12,998 nucleotides of DNA from UBA7236 sp964638865 (GTDB taxonomy: Bacteria > Bacteroidota > Bacteroidia > Chitinophagales > BACL12): the NCBI GenBank assembly GCA_964638865.1, contig CAZXBG010000119.1:1-12998 (forward strand). Reading direction: 5' to 3'. Positions 6,219 through 12,816 of this stretch are shown one piece after another. Position 1 is the first letter of the stretch. Each line of letters starts with the position of its first letter. The position numbers and the translations under genes are program-made. The notes under the pieces were generated by a model. It had not been told where the DNA came from. It made no database searches and saw nothing but the letters and a program-made list of their open reading frames with translations.

Positions 6219-6230
6219 CCTCACCCCCTC

Positions 6231-7397
6231 TCAAGAAACCTCCAATATCAACCCCTTCAAATAATTCGTCTCCTCCACTCCCCAAACAATCGGATGATCT
6301 TTCGATTGGGTCAAAAATTGAACCTCTCTGATAGTTTTTTTAGCATCTTTTGCTGCCGAAGAAACCACATCATAAAATAAATTTACATCCATAAAATGCG
6401 AACAACTGAAGGTAACTAAAAATCCTCCCGGCTTCACCATTTTCATTCCGCGTAAATTAATTTCTTTATAACCTTTAATTGCATTTTCAATTCCCTTTCT
6501 GTTTTTTGTAAATGCAGGCGGATCCAATATTACCACATCAAATAAACGATTTTCTTTAGCCCAAAGCGGCAAAACATCAAAAGCATTCTCACAAATACAT
6601 TCAATATTGTTAAAATTATTAAGAACAGCATTTCTTTTTGTTTGTTCAATAGCATCTGCCGAAATATCCAGTGCCGTAATGTTTTTGGCACCAAAATGTG
6701 CTGCAAATATTGCGAAGGAACCCGTATACGTAAAACAGTCTAAAATAGTTGCATTTTTAACGATATTTTCAATAGCAAGTCTGTTCTCTTTTTGATCGAG
6801 AAAGAAGCCTGTTTTCTGTCCGTTTGCTATATCTACATGTGTTTTAACTCCATTCTCTTCAATCACAATATTTGTATCAAATGCCGGAGATAAAAATCCT
6901 TTAATTTCTTCCAATCCTTCCAGCTTTCTTACCGGAACATCATTTCTTTCGTAAACTCCTTTGGCATTAAAATCGGTAAGTAATATCTCCACAATATCCG
7001 ATTTCCATTTATCCATTCCTGCACTCAGGGTTTGTATTACGTAAATATCGTTGAATTTATCTATCACCAAAGCCGGTAAAAAATCGCCTTCTCCAAAACA
7101 CAATCTGTAATTATCGGTAAAATTTAATTTTTCTCTGTATGTTCGGCAATCCAATAATTTTCTTCTAAAAAAATCTTTATTAATGGTGTCCGATTTGTTT
7201 CTTGTAAGTATGCGCACGGTAATTTGCGACAATTCATTAATATATCCTTTTCCGATAAATTCGTTCCTAAAGTTGAACACTTCCACAATATCACCTGTTT
7301 TAGGTTCTCCAACTATGGTGTCAATTTCGTTGCCATAAACCCATGGATGACCATCTTCCACGCGTCTGCCTTTGCCTCTTTGTAATATTACCTGCAC
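6231..7397 (-). CDS. Class I rRNA methyltransferase, RlmI-like (23S rRNA m5C)
   Basis: A 388-residue protein with the architecture of RlmI (YccW), which methylates C1962 of 23S rRNA in E. coli. An N-terminal PUA domain (about 1-70, with GRRVEDGHPWVYGNEID) is followed by a linker and a Rossmann-type catalytic domain: VDIANGQKTGFFLDQKENR (188-206), SAM motif ILDCFTYTGSFAIFAA (218-233), acidic LDISADA (243-249), catalytic DPPAF (292-296) and TFSCSHF with Cys332, the expected catalytic cysteine. Length matches the family (about 390-400). The start is a GTG at 7397; the PUA domain begins immediately, so no earlier start is needed. Thirty-six bases separate it from the divergent UbiA-like gene. The 3' end runs into low-complexity repeats. 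The exact rRNA position is inferred from homology only. Confidence 0.9.
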   Translation of the reverse strand: MQVILQRGKGRRVEDGHPWVYGNEIDTIVGEPKTGDIVEVFNFRNEFIGKGYINELSQITVRILTRNKSDTINKDFFRRKLLDCRTYREKLNFTDNYRLCFGEGDFLPALVIDKFNDIYVIQTLSAGMDKWKSDIVEILLTDFNAKGVYERNDVPVRKLEGLEEIKGFLSPAFDTNIVIEENGVKTHVDIANGQKTGFFLDQKENRLAIENIVKNATILDCFTYTGSFAIFAAHFGAKNITALDISADAIEQTKRNAVLNNFNNIECICENAFDVLPLWAKENRLFDVVILDPPAFTKNRKGIENAIKGYKEINLRGMKMVKPGGFLVTFSCSHFMDVNLFYDVVSSAAKDAKKTIREVQFLTQSKDHPIVWGVEETNYLKGLILEVS

Positions 7398-7404
7398 AAT
7401 TATT

Positions 7405-7412
7405 TAATTTTG
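7405..7412 (+). promoter_or_regulatory. -7 promoter element of the UbiA-like gene
   Basis: TAATTTTG is an exact TAnnTTTG match, 21 bases before the TTG start at 7434, inside the 36-bp divergent spacer. On the opposite strand only a one-mismatch element (TAAATTTC) is present for the rlmI-like gene. Confidence 0.5.
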
Positions 7413-7433
7413 GGGGAAATTTACACATAATAA

Positions 7434-8303
7434 TTGAAGTCAATTCTCCGCAATATCGAAAATTGGTTACTGTATGGAAACATTTTGATAGCAATATGCG
7501 CAATGTGTTTTACTTTGCAGGCTTATTATTTGTTGCAAATAGAACCCGTTTTCGATGTTCTTATTATATTAAGTGGAGTTGCAACATTATTTACCTATTT
7601 ATTGATAAGATTAGCAGCAATAACCCGTATTAAAAATTATAAACCTGAACCAAGATGGGATTTTTTTCTTCGTAATATGTTCTGGATGCGTTTACTTACC
7701 ATACTTTCTGCTATTACAACTATAATTCTCTATTTTTTATTACCACAAAGAGTGCAGATAATTTTATTGATACCGGGGTTAATTTCATTATTATATGGCA
7801 TTTCCATTAAAATCAGTGGTAAGAATATAAAACTACGTGACCTTGGGTTTGTAAAAATCTTTCTGATCGCAGCTGTGTGGGCATTTGCAGGATCTTATAT
7901 GCCTGCTGTATACGCGGGAGATAATATTACCTCCACTTCCATTTTGATATTATTTACGGCTAACTTCTTCTATATTTTTGCCATTGCACTTCCCTTCGAT
8001 ATTAAGGATCTTACGGTTGATGGGATGAATAATGTTAAAACAATTCCGGCAAAATTTGGAGTAAAAACAACATTTTATCTTTGCTATTTTCTACTACTAT
8101 TAAGCGGAATTTTTCATTGGTATTTGCAAGAAGAAATCCTGAAAACAGAAAATGGAAATACATTCGCAATCGGCATATCACTTATTGCGACAGGGTATGC
8201 TATTTATATAACCCAAAAAAGAAATAATGATATTTTGTATTTCGCCTTATTGGATGGAATGATAATAATACAATTTTTATTGATATTGCTTTTTAGTATC
8301 TAA
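7434..8303 (+). CDS. UbiA prenyltransferase-like integral membrane protein
   Basis: A 289-residue, very hydrophobic protein with about eight or nine predicted membrane segments (for example 15-35, 42-64, 84-103, 107-124, 141-160, 168-187, 213-231, 247-262, 270-288). The loop LPFDIKDLTVDGMNNVKTIPAKFG (186-209) fits the second aspartate motif of UbiA-family enzymes (Asp189, Asp192, Asp196, then K-T-I-P), which binds prenyl diphosphate through magnesium. The usual first motif (ND..D...D after helix 2) is not seen; that region reads ITRIKNYKPEPRWDFF. Function therefore stays open: a divergent prenyltransferase or an inactive relative. The start is TTG at 7434; stop codons lie directly upstream in frame and no ATG follows before the first helix. 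The gene overlaps the next one tail to tail by 4 bp. Confidence 0.75.
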   Translation: MKSILRNIENWLLYGNILIAICAMCFTLQAYYLLQIEPVFDVLIILSGVATLFTYLLIRLAAITRIKNYKPEPRWDFFLRNMFWMRLLTILSAITTIILYFLLPQRVQIILLIPGLISLLYGISIKISGKNIKLRDLGFVKIFLIAAVWAFAGSYMPAVYAGDNITSTSILILFTANFFYIFAIALPFDIKDLTVDGMNNVKTIPAKFGVKTTFYLCYFLLLLSGIFHWYLQEEILKTENGNTFAIGISLIATGYAIYITQKRNNDILYFALLDGMIIIQFLLILLFSI

Positions 8304-8710
8304 TTGCAATTGCAATCACTTCCTTCAATTTGAAGATCACGCACAATGTTTCCATCTTCCCCACTGTCAATTTTAAATTGAAGTTTTTTCCCTTCTGAAG
8401 TTTTTCCTTCTATGGTGTAACTTGTGTAATGACAATTTCCGGGTTCGCATTTACCGTAATTTACATTTTTAATATCGAGTAATTGGAGGATATCAGATTT
8501 ATTTAATTCAACGCAGGACATTAAACATTCCGTTTTTTTATCAAATTGGACCCCCAGTATTTGCAAATCGGTCAACAATTTTGCATCAAGGGTTTTAACG
8601 TCGGCAGAAGGCTCATTTTCAGCCGGTTTATTTTCGATAAATGAAGCACATACAATAAGAGTGGTTGTAATAAGCACTACTATTCCTTGTTTCTTATAAA
8701 TTGTATTCAT
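8300..8710 (-). CDS. Small cysteine-rich exported protein of unknown function
   Basis: A 136-residue protein I do not recognise. The N-terminus has a basic start (MNTIYKKQG) and a hydrophobic core (IVVLITTTLIVCASFI, 10-25), so it is exported or anchored. Cys21 in LIVC could be a lipobox cysteine, but Val at -1 is not canonical, so lipoprotein status is doubtful. After a Pro/Glu-rich linker, the mature part has paired cysteines: CLMSC (62-66), CEPGNC (88-93) and CNC (133-135) at the C-terminus. These could form disulfides or bind a metal; that is inference. The C-terminal half, with GKKLQFKIDSGEDG, looks like beta-strand sequence. The ATG at 8708-8710 is the only sensible start. Its last codons overlap the stop of the convergent UbiA-like gene by 4 bp (8300-8303). 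Confidence 0.75.
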   Translation of the reverse strand: MNTIYKKQGIVVLITTTLIVCASFIENKPAENEPSADVKTLDAKLLTDLQILGVQFDKKTECLMSCVELNKSDILQLLDIKNVNYGKCEPGNCHYTSYTIEGKTSEGKKLQFKIDSGEDGNIVRDLQIEGSDCNCN

Positions 8711-8896
8711 AATAGTTTATTTAAAATTAGAATTTTTTAATTACCGTTTTTTTAATTTCGCGATGACTTTTATTTATTTTCAGTGCAAAAACACGCTGAA
8801 TAAAAAAAGTCGTTGAAAATGAATTTAAGTCTCCAAATAGCTTTGTGTGGCTTTCTATTCGGAGTAAACTCAACTAAAACAATGGTTCATTTGCTG

Positions 8897-8922
8897 TTAC
8901 ACCATTACATAAGTTGGTGTAA
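8897..8922. promoter_or_regulatory. Palindrome upstream of bioB, candidate biotin-repressor operator
   Basis: TTACACCA (8897-8904) and TGGTGTAA (8915-8922) are perfect 8-bp inverted repeats with a 10-base spacer, centred about 41 bases before the bioB ATG. A one-mismatch -7 element, GACTTTTG (8929-8936), follows, so the palindrome would cover the -33 to -20 zone where a repressor could block transcription. The half-site ending in ACC, with the partner starting GGT, resembles the general form of BirA operators (TTGTAAACC/GGTTTACAA), but the spacer is shorter and several bases differ. It could instead be an RNA hairpin. Confidence 0.4.
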
Positions 8923-8950
8923 AATTACGACTTTTGCACAAAATTCAAGT

Positions 8951-9931
8951 ATGCATAATATCAGGAACAACTGGACAAGGGAAGAAATAGGGGAGGTTTA
9001 CAATTTGCCGGTATTGGAGTTGATTTACAATGCAAGTGCTGTGCACCGTGAGTTTCACAGCACCGGGGAAGTACAGGTTTGCACTTTATTATCGGTAAAA
9101 ACAGGAGGATGTCCGGAGGATTGCGCTTATTGTCCTCAGGCTGCCAGATATTCTACGGATGTGGAGGCGCATAAATTATTGGAATACGAGGAAGTGATCA
9201 CAAAGGCACTTATTGCCAAAGAAAATGGCTCCACACGGTTTTGTATGGGTGCTGCATGGCGAAATGTTAAGGACAATAAAGAATTCGACAAGGTATTGCA
9301 GATGGTGAAAGGTGTTGCAGAACTGGAATTGGAAGTATGTTGCACACTCGGGATGTTGAGCGAAACGCAGGCACATAAATTAAAAGAGGCAGGTTTATAT
9401 GCTTATAATCACAACCTCGACAGCGGCGAGGGGTTTTATGAACAAATAATTACAACTCGAAAGTACGACGACCGTTTAGATACCATCAACAATGTGCAAA
9501 AAGCTAATATTTCAGTTTGCAGTGGCGGTATAATTGGGTTGGGAGAAACGAATAATGACAGAATTGATATGTTGTTTACCCTCAGCAATTTAAAAACACA
9601 TCCCGAATCGGTTCCGGTAAATGCCTTGGTAGCGGTAAAAGGAACTCCTTTAGAAAATATGAAAAGGGTGAGTGTTTGGGAAATGGTGCGCATGATTGCA
9701 ACCGCGAGAATTTTAATGCCAAAAGCAATGGTTCGCTTAAGTGCAGGAAGAAATGAAATGTCGATAGAAGAACAGGCACTTTGTTTTATGGCGGGTGCGA
9801 ATTCTATTTTTGCCGGAGAGAAATTATTAACTACTCCAAATCCTGAATTTAATGAGGATAAAAAAATGTTTGAGTTACTGGGATTAAAACCACGAGAGGC
9901 ATATAAAGGTCTTGAAGTAAATGCCTTATGA
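8951..9931 (+). CDS. bioB: Biotin synthase
   Basis: Radical SAM enzyme that inserts sulfur into dethiobiotin in the last step of biotin synthesis. In the 326-residue form, the radical SAM cluster ligands are Cys54, Cys58 and Cys61 (GGCPEDCAYCPQ). The ligands of the second, sulfur-donating cluster are Cys98, Cys130, Cys190 (VCSGGIIGLGET) and Arg262 (RLSAGRNEM), matching E. coli Cys97, Cys128, Cys188 and Arg260. YNHNLDS (152-158) is the conserved substrate and SAM segment. The frame is open to an ATG at 8813, but that 46-residue extension has no family counterpart and would cover the palindromic operator candidate; the ATG at 8951 (MHNIRNNWTREEI) gives the usual N-terminus. Its TGA overlaps the bioF start (ATGA), so the two are co-translated. 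Confidence 0.96.
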   Translation: MHNIRNNWTREEIGEVYNLPVLELIYNASAVHREFHSTGEVQVCTLLSVKTGGCPEDCAYCPQAARYSTDVEAHKLLEYEEVITKALIAKENGSTRFCMGAAWRNVKDNKEFDKVLQMVKGVAELELEVCCTLGMLSETQAHKLKEAGLYAYNHNLDSGEGFYEQIITTRKYDDRLDTINNVQKANISVCSGGIIGLGETNNDRIDMLFTLSNLKTHPESVPVNALVAVKGTPLENMKRVSVWEMVRMIATARILMPKAMVRLSAGRNEMSIEEQALCFMAGANSIFAGEKLLTTPNPEFNEDKKMFELLGLKPREAYKGLEVNAL

Positions 9932-11082
9932 GCTTATACGATCGCTTAAATTCGGAGTTAGAAGAACGGGTAAAAAATAATGCACTTCGATCTCTTCAAA
10001 TAATTTCTGATAAGGTTGATTTTAGTTCGAACGATTATTTGGGTTTTGCTCAGGATGCAGATCTGCATAAGGTCATAATTGCCGAAATATCCAAATTGCG
10101 TAAATTCGGTTCTACCGGTTCGCGTTTACTTACCGGAAATCATTCTCTTACCGAACAATTGGAAAAAGAGGTTGCAATATTTCACGATGCCGATTCTGCA
10201 CTTTTTTTTAATTCGGGATATGAGGCAAATGCAGGATTAATTTCAACAATTACAAAAAGAAATGACACCCTGATTTTTGATGAATTATGCCATGCATCGT
10301 TAAGGGAGGGTATTAGGTTGTCAAACGCTAATTCCTGGTCTTTTAAACATAATGATTTGGTAGATCTGGAATTAAAATTACAAAAGGCAGAAGGAGAAAA
10401 ATTTATTGTAGTAGAATCCGTTTATTCTATGGATGGCGATCTAAGTCCGCTCAAAGAAATAGTATTTTTCGCAGAAAGATATAATGCAAATATAATTTTA
10501 GATGAAGCACATGCAACGGGAGTTATTGGGAAGCAAGGAGAAGGATTGGCACAAAATTTAAGTCTTCACAAAAAAATATTTGCGCGCGTGCATACTTGCG
10601 GAAAAGCAATTGGAAATAATGGTGCATTTGTTTTGGGAAATTCAACCTTGAAGAATTATATCATCAATTTTTGCAGACCCTTTATTTATACAACCGGTCC
10701 CAATTTAATACAGGTAATTGCAGTGCGAGAGGCTTACCGCAAGTTAACGAATGCAACGGAATTAGTAGCGCAATTGCAGGATAATTGTTCCTATTTTAAA
10801 AAACAAATTTCCAGACATAAACAAATTCATTTATTGCCGTCAGACTCTGCAATTTTTAGTGTTTTAATTCCGGGGAACGCAGCCGTAAAACTTGCATCCA
10901 TTTATTTAAGCAATGCAGGCCAGGATGTAAGACCTATCTTATCGCCAACTGTGAAGGAAGGAGCTGAAAGATTGAGAATTTGTTTGCACAGTTACAATAC
11001 AAAATTGGAAATTGACCGATTGATAAAATTACTGGATCAGTTTACAACATTTACAGAATCAGAATCTGAACTTTCGGATTAA
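9928..11082 (+). CDS. bioF: 8-amino-7-oxononanoate synthase (PLP-dependent)
   Basis: AONS condenses pimeloyl-thioester with alanine to 8-amino-7-oxononanoate, the first step of biotin ring assembly. The 384-residue length is normal. Expected alpha-oxoamine synthase features are present: DFSSNDYLGFA (31-41), GSTGSRLLTGNH (61-72), His122 (CHAS) stacking on PLP, Asp192 and His195 in LDEAHATGV, and the PLP lysine Lys226 in HTCGKAIGNNGAF. Relatives with the same fold are glycine C-acetyltransferase (kbl) and serine palmitoyltransferase; the direct ATGA overlap with bioB makes BioF by far the best assignment. bioA, bioD, bioC and bioH are not in this window. The Gly-Lys form of the PLP site (CGKAIG rather than SKALG) suggests a distinct AONS subgroup. 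Confidence 0.95.
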   Translation: MSLYDRLNSELEERVKNNALRSLQIISDKVDFSSNDYLGFAQDADLHKVIIAEISKLRKFGSTGSRLLTGNHSLTEQLEKEVAIFHDADSALFFNSGYEANAGLISTITKRNDTLIFDELCHASLREGIRLSNANSWSFKHNDLVDLELKLQKAEGEKFIVVESVYSMDGDLSPLKEIVFFAERYNANIILDEAHATGVIGKQGEGLAQNLSLHKKIFARVHTCGKAIGNNGAFVLGNSTLKNYIINFCRPFIYTTGPNLIQVIAVREAYRKLTNATELVAQLQDNCSYFKKQISRHKQIHLLPSDSAIFSVLIPGNAAVKLASIYLSNAGQDVRPILSPTVKEGAERLRICLHSYNTKLEIDRLIKLLDQFTTFTESESELSD

Positions 11083-11116
11083 TAAATAAATAATTTTAGG
11101 ATTTAAATAAATATCC

Positions 11117-12655
11117 ATTAAACAAGAACTCGACATACAAGTTGCACCTGAAATTGCTTCGGATGATATCCTATTGCGAAAGGTGATAGCGGAAAAACTA
11201 AAGATAAAAGATAATTTTCAATTCGAGATTATTAAACGTTCTATTGATGCGAGGTCAAAAAGTCCTAAATATCAATTAAAAATCAGTATTTATATTGACG
11301 AGGAGATCAAAGTTTCGGAATTTAATATTCCGAAATTCCCAAATGTAAAAAATAAGAAACATGTTGTTATTGTTGGTTCGGGTCCTGCGGGATTGTTCGC
11401 AGCGATCACACTAATTGAAAGAGGCATCAAACCCGTAATTTTTGAAAGGGGAAAAGATGTTCGTGATCGGCGGCGGGATCTTGCTGCAATTAATAAAAAT
11501 GGAATTGTAAATCCGGAAAGCAATTATTGTTTTGGAGAAGGTGGGGCTGGAACCTATAGCGATGGAAAATTATACACCCGGAGCGATAAACGGGGCAATA
11601 TTAAAAGTATTCTGGAAACCTTTGTGCGATTTGGTGCCGATAAAAATATTCTTGTTGATGCGCATCCGCATATAGGAACGAATAAATTACCCGATATTAT
11701 TCAGAAAATGCGGGAAGTAATTTTGGATGCAGGTGGCGAAATTCATTTTAATGCAAAGGTAACGGATATTGAAATTCAGTTTAATAAGGTAAGATCATTA
11801 CAAATAAATAATTCCGATAATTATGTGGCAGAGCAGCTGATTTTAGCTACCGGACATTCTGCAAGAGATATTTTTGAATTATTACATCGTAAAAACATTT
11901 TAATAGAAGCTAAACCATTTGCCTTGGGAGTACGTATTGAACATCCTCAGCAAATTATTGATCAAATGCAATATCATTGCGATAATAGAGGTGAATATTT
12001 ACCACCTGCATCCTATAGCATTGTAAAAAATTTTAATGGGAGAGGAGTATATTCATTTTGTATGTGCCCCGGTGGAATTATTGCTCCCTGTGCAACTAAC
12101 AATGGAGAAGTGGTAACAAACGGATGGAGTCCGAGTAAAAGAAATAATCCTTTTGCAAATTCGGGATTTGTGGTGAGTATTGAATTAAATGACCTTAAAG
12201 ATTTTCAACATTATGGTGCCTTGGCAGGAATGTATTTTCAAAAACAAATAGAAGAAAATTGTTTTATAGCAGGAGGAATGAATCAGGGTGCGCCGGCACA
12301 AAGAATGATAGACTTTGTAAATAATAAAATATCGTCCTCATTACCCGATTGTTCTTACCAACCCGGCATTATTTCCACTTCCCTGGACACAGTTTTGCCG
12401 CAATTTATTATATCAGCACTGCGCAACGCATTTTTACAAACGAAAGATCTCCGGTCAGGATATTTTACCAACGAAGCAGTTTTAGTAGCTCCCGAATCAC
12501 GCACATCATCTCCAATAAAAATTCCGCGTGATGAAAATACGTTGCAACATGTTCAAATAAAAGGATTATTTCCATGCGGTGAAGGAGCAGGTTATGCCGG
12601 AGGAATAATCAGCGCTGCAATAGACGGAATAAGGGTGGCAGAAAGTATAGTGTAA
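11117..12655 (+). CDS. FAD/NAD(P)-dependent dehydrogenase, COG2509-type; non-canonical start
   Basis: A flavoprotein of the uncharacterised FAD-dependent dehydrogenase family (COG2509). With residue 1 at 11117, the FAD dinucleotide fold is HVVIVGSGPAGLFAA (82-96), then IFERGKDVRDRRRD, YCFGEGGAGTYSDGKLYTR (about 138-156), the typical family block LILATGHSARDIFELL, and a C-terminal CGEGAGYAGGIISAAIDG where FAD binds. The N-terminal family domain is KQELDIQVAPEIA...IIKRSIDARSKSPKYQLK. That domain lies partly upstream of the first TTG (11174), so translation must start earlier. The frame is open back to TAA (11108-11110) but has no ATG, GTG, TTG or CTG; ATT (11117) fits the family start and ATA (11111) sits 9 bases after AGGA. 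The gene follows bioF by under 35 bp, so it is probably in the biotin operon; its substrate is unknown. Confidence 0.85.
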   Translation: MKQELDIQVAPEIASDDILLRKVIAEKLKIKDNFQFEIIKRSIDARSKSPKYQLKISIYIDEEIKVSEFNIPKFPNVKNKKHVVIVGSGPAGLFAAITLIERGIKPVIFERGKDVRDRRRDLAAINKNGIVNPESNYCFGEGGAGTYSDGKLYTRSDKRGNIKSILETFVRFGADKNILVDAHPHIGTNKLPDIIQKMREVILDAGGEIHFNAKVTDIEIQFNKVRSLQINNSDNYVAEQLILATGHSARDIFELLHRKNILIEAKPFALGVRIEHPQQIIDQMQYHCDNRGEYLPPASYSIVKNFNGRGVYSFCMCPGGIIAPCATNNGEVVTNGWSPSKRNNPFANSGFVVSIELNDLKDFQHYGALAGMYFQKQIEENCFIAGGMNQGAPAQRMIDFVNNKISSSLPDCSYQPGIISTSLDTVLPQFIISALRNAFLQTKDLRSGYFTNEAVLVAPESRTSSPIKIPRDENTLQHVQIKGLFPCGEGAGYAGGIISAAIDGIRVAESIV

Positions 12656-12737
12656 ATAATTTTTCTAAAAAATTATATTTCATCGCAAAAAAATATTGAA
12701 GAAAAAAAATGAAAATATTGGAATCATTATGATACAC

Positions 12738-12802
12738 CTTTGTGCTCTTTGTGTCTCTGTGGAAAAAAAAATGATTCCCACGAAGTCACAAAGGGCACAA
12801 AG
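12738..12802. repeat. Imperfect 25-bp inverted repeat (CTTTGTG type), possible bidirectional terminator
   Basis: The left arm 12738-12762 (CTTTGTGCTCTTTGTG, then TCTCTGTGG) and right arm 12778-12802 are reverse complements with about five mismatches, around a 15-base A-rich loop. Each arm is itself built from two or three CTTTGTG-like units. It sits between the stop of the COG2509 gene and the stop of the partial minus-strand gene, the place for a shared terminator, but there is no strong U-run, so a dispersed repeat is the safer description. A second pair, GGAATCAT (12720-12727) and ATGATTCC (12771-12778), could compete with it. Confidence 0.65.
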
Positions 12803-12816
12803 AAAAAACTAGAAAA

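Larger units (their letters stand above)
5870..6230. repeat. Low-complexity repeat-rich intergenic region
   Basis: The 361 bp between the dienelactone hydrolase start and the rlmI-like stop hold no credible gene. They contain several degenerate short-period blocks: a CTTCCCG/CTTTCCG block (about 5911-5945), AGTCATT-GGTCAGG-AGTAAAT (6036-6056), an exact heptamer array (6076-6124), and a CCACTG/TACCAC block (about 6162-6218). The region must also contain the hydrolase promoter, but no clear TAnnTTTG element was found. Confidence 0.65.

Noticed and set aside
6131..6331. Plus-strand open frame of 66 codons, rich in Pro, Ser, Tyr and His
   Set aside because: It is a translation of the low-complexity repeat block plus antisense of the rlmI-like gene; composition reflects the repeats.
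7343..7633. Plus-strand open frame overlapping the rlmI-like and UbiA-like starts
   Set aside because: It is out of frame with both flanking genes, crosses the divergent promoter spacer and has no recognisable protein features.
8779..8800. Hairpin TTCAGTG...CGCTGAA as a terminator
   Set aside because: Followed by A-rich, not T-rich, sequence on the + strand and no T-run on the minus strand; it also lies upstream of the neighbouring genes rather than behind them.
8813..8950. 46-residue N-terminal extension of BioB
   Set aside because: It has no counterpart in BioB proteins and covers a palindrome and a -7-like element; the ATG at 8951 gives the usual N-terminus.
12656..12676. Hairpin ATAATTTTT/AAAAATTAT after the COG2509 gene as a terminator
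   Set aside because: The stem is only A-T pairs and there is no clear U-run after it; too weak to call.
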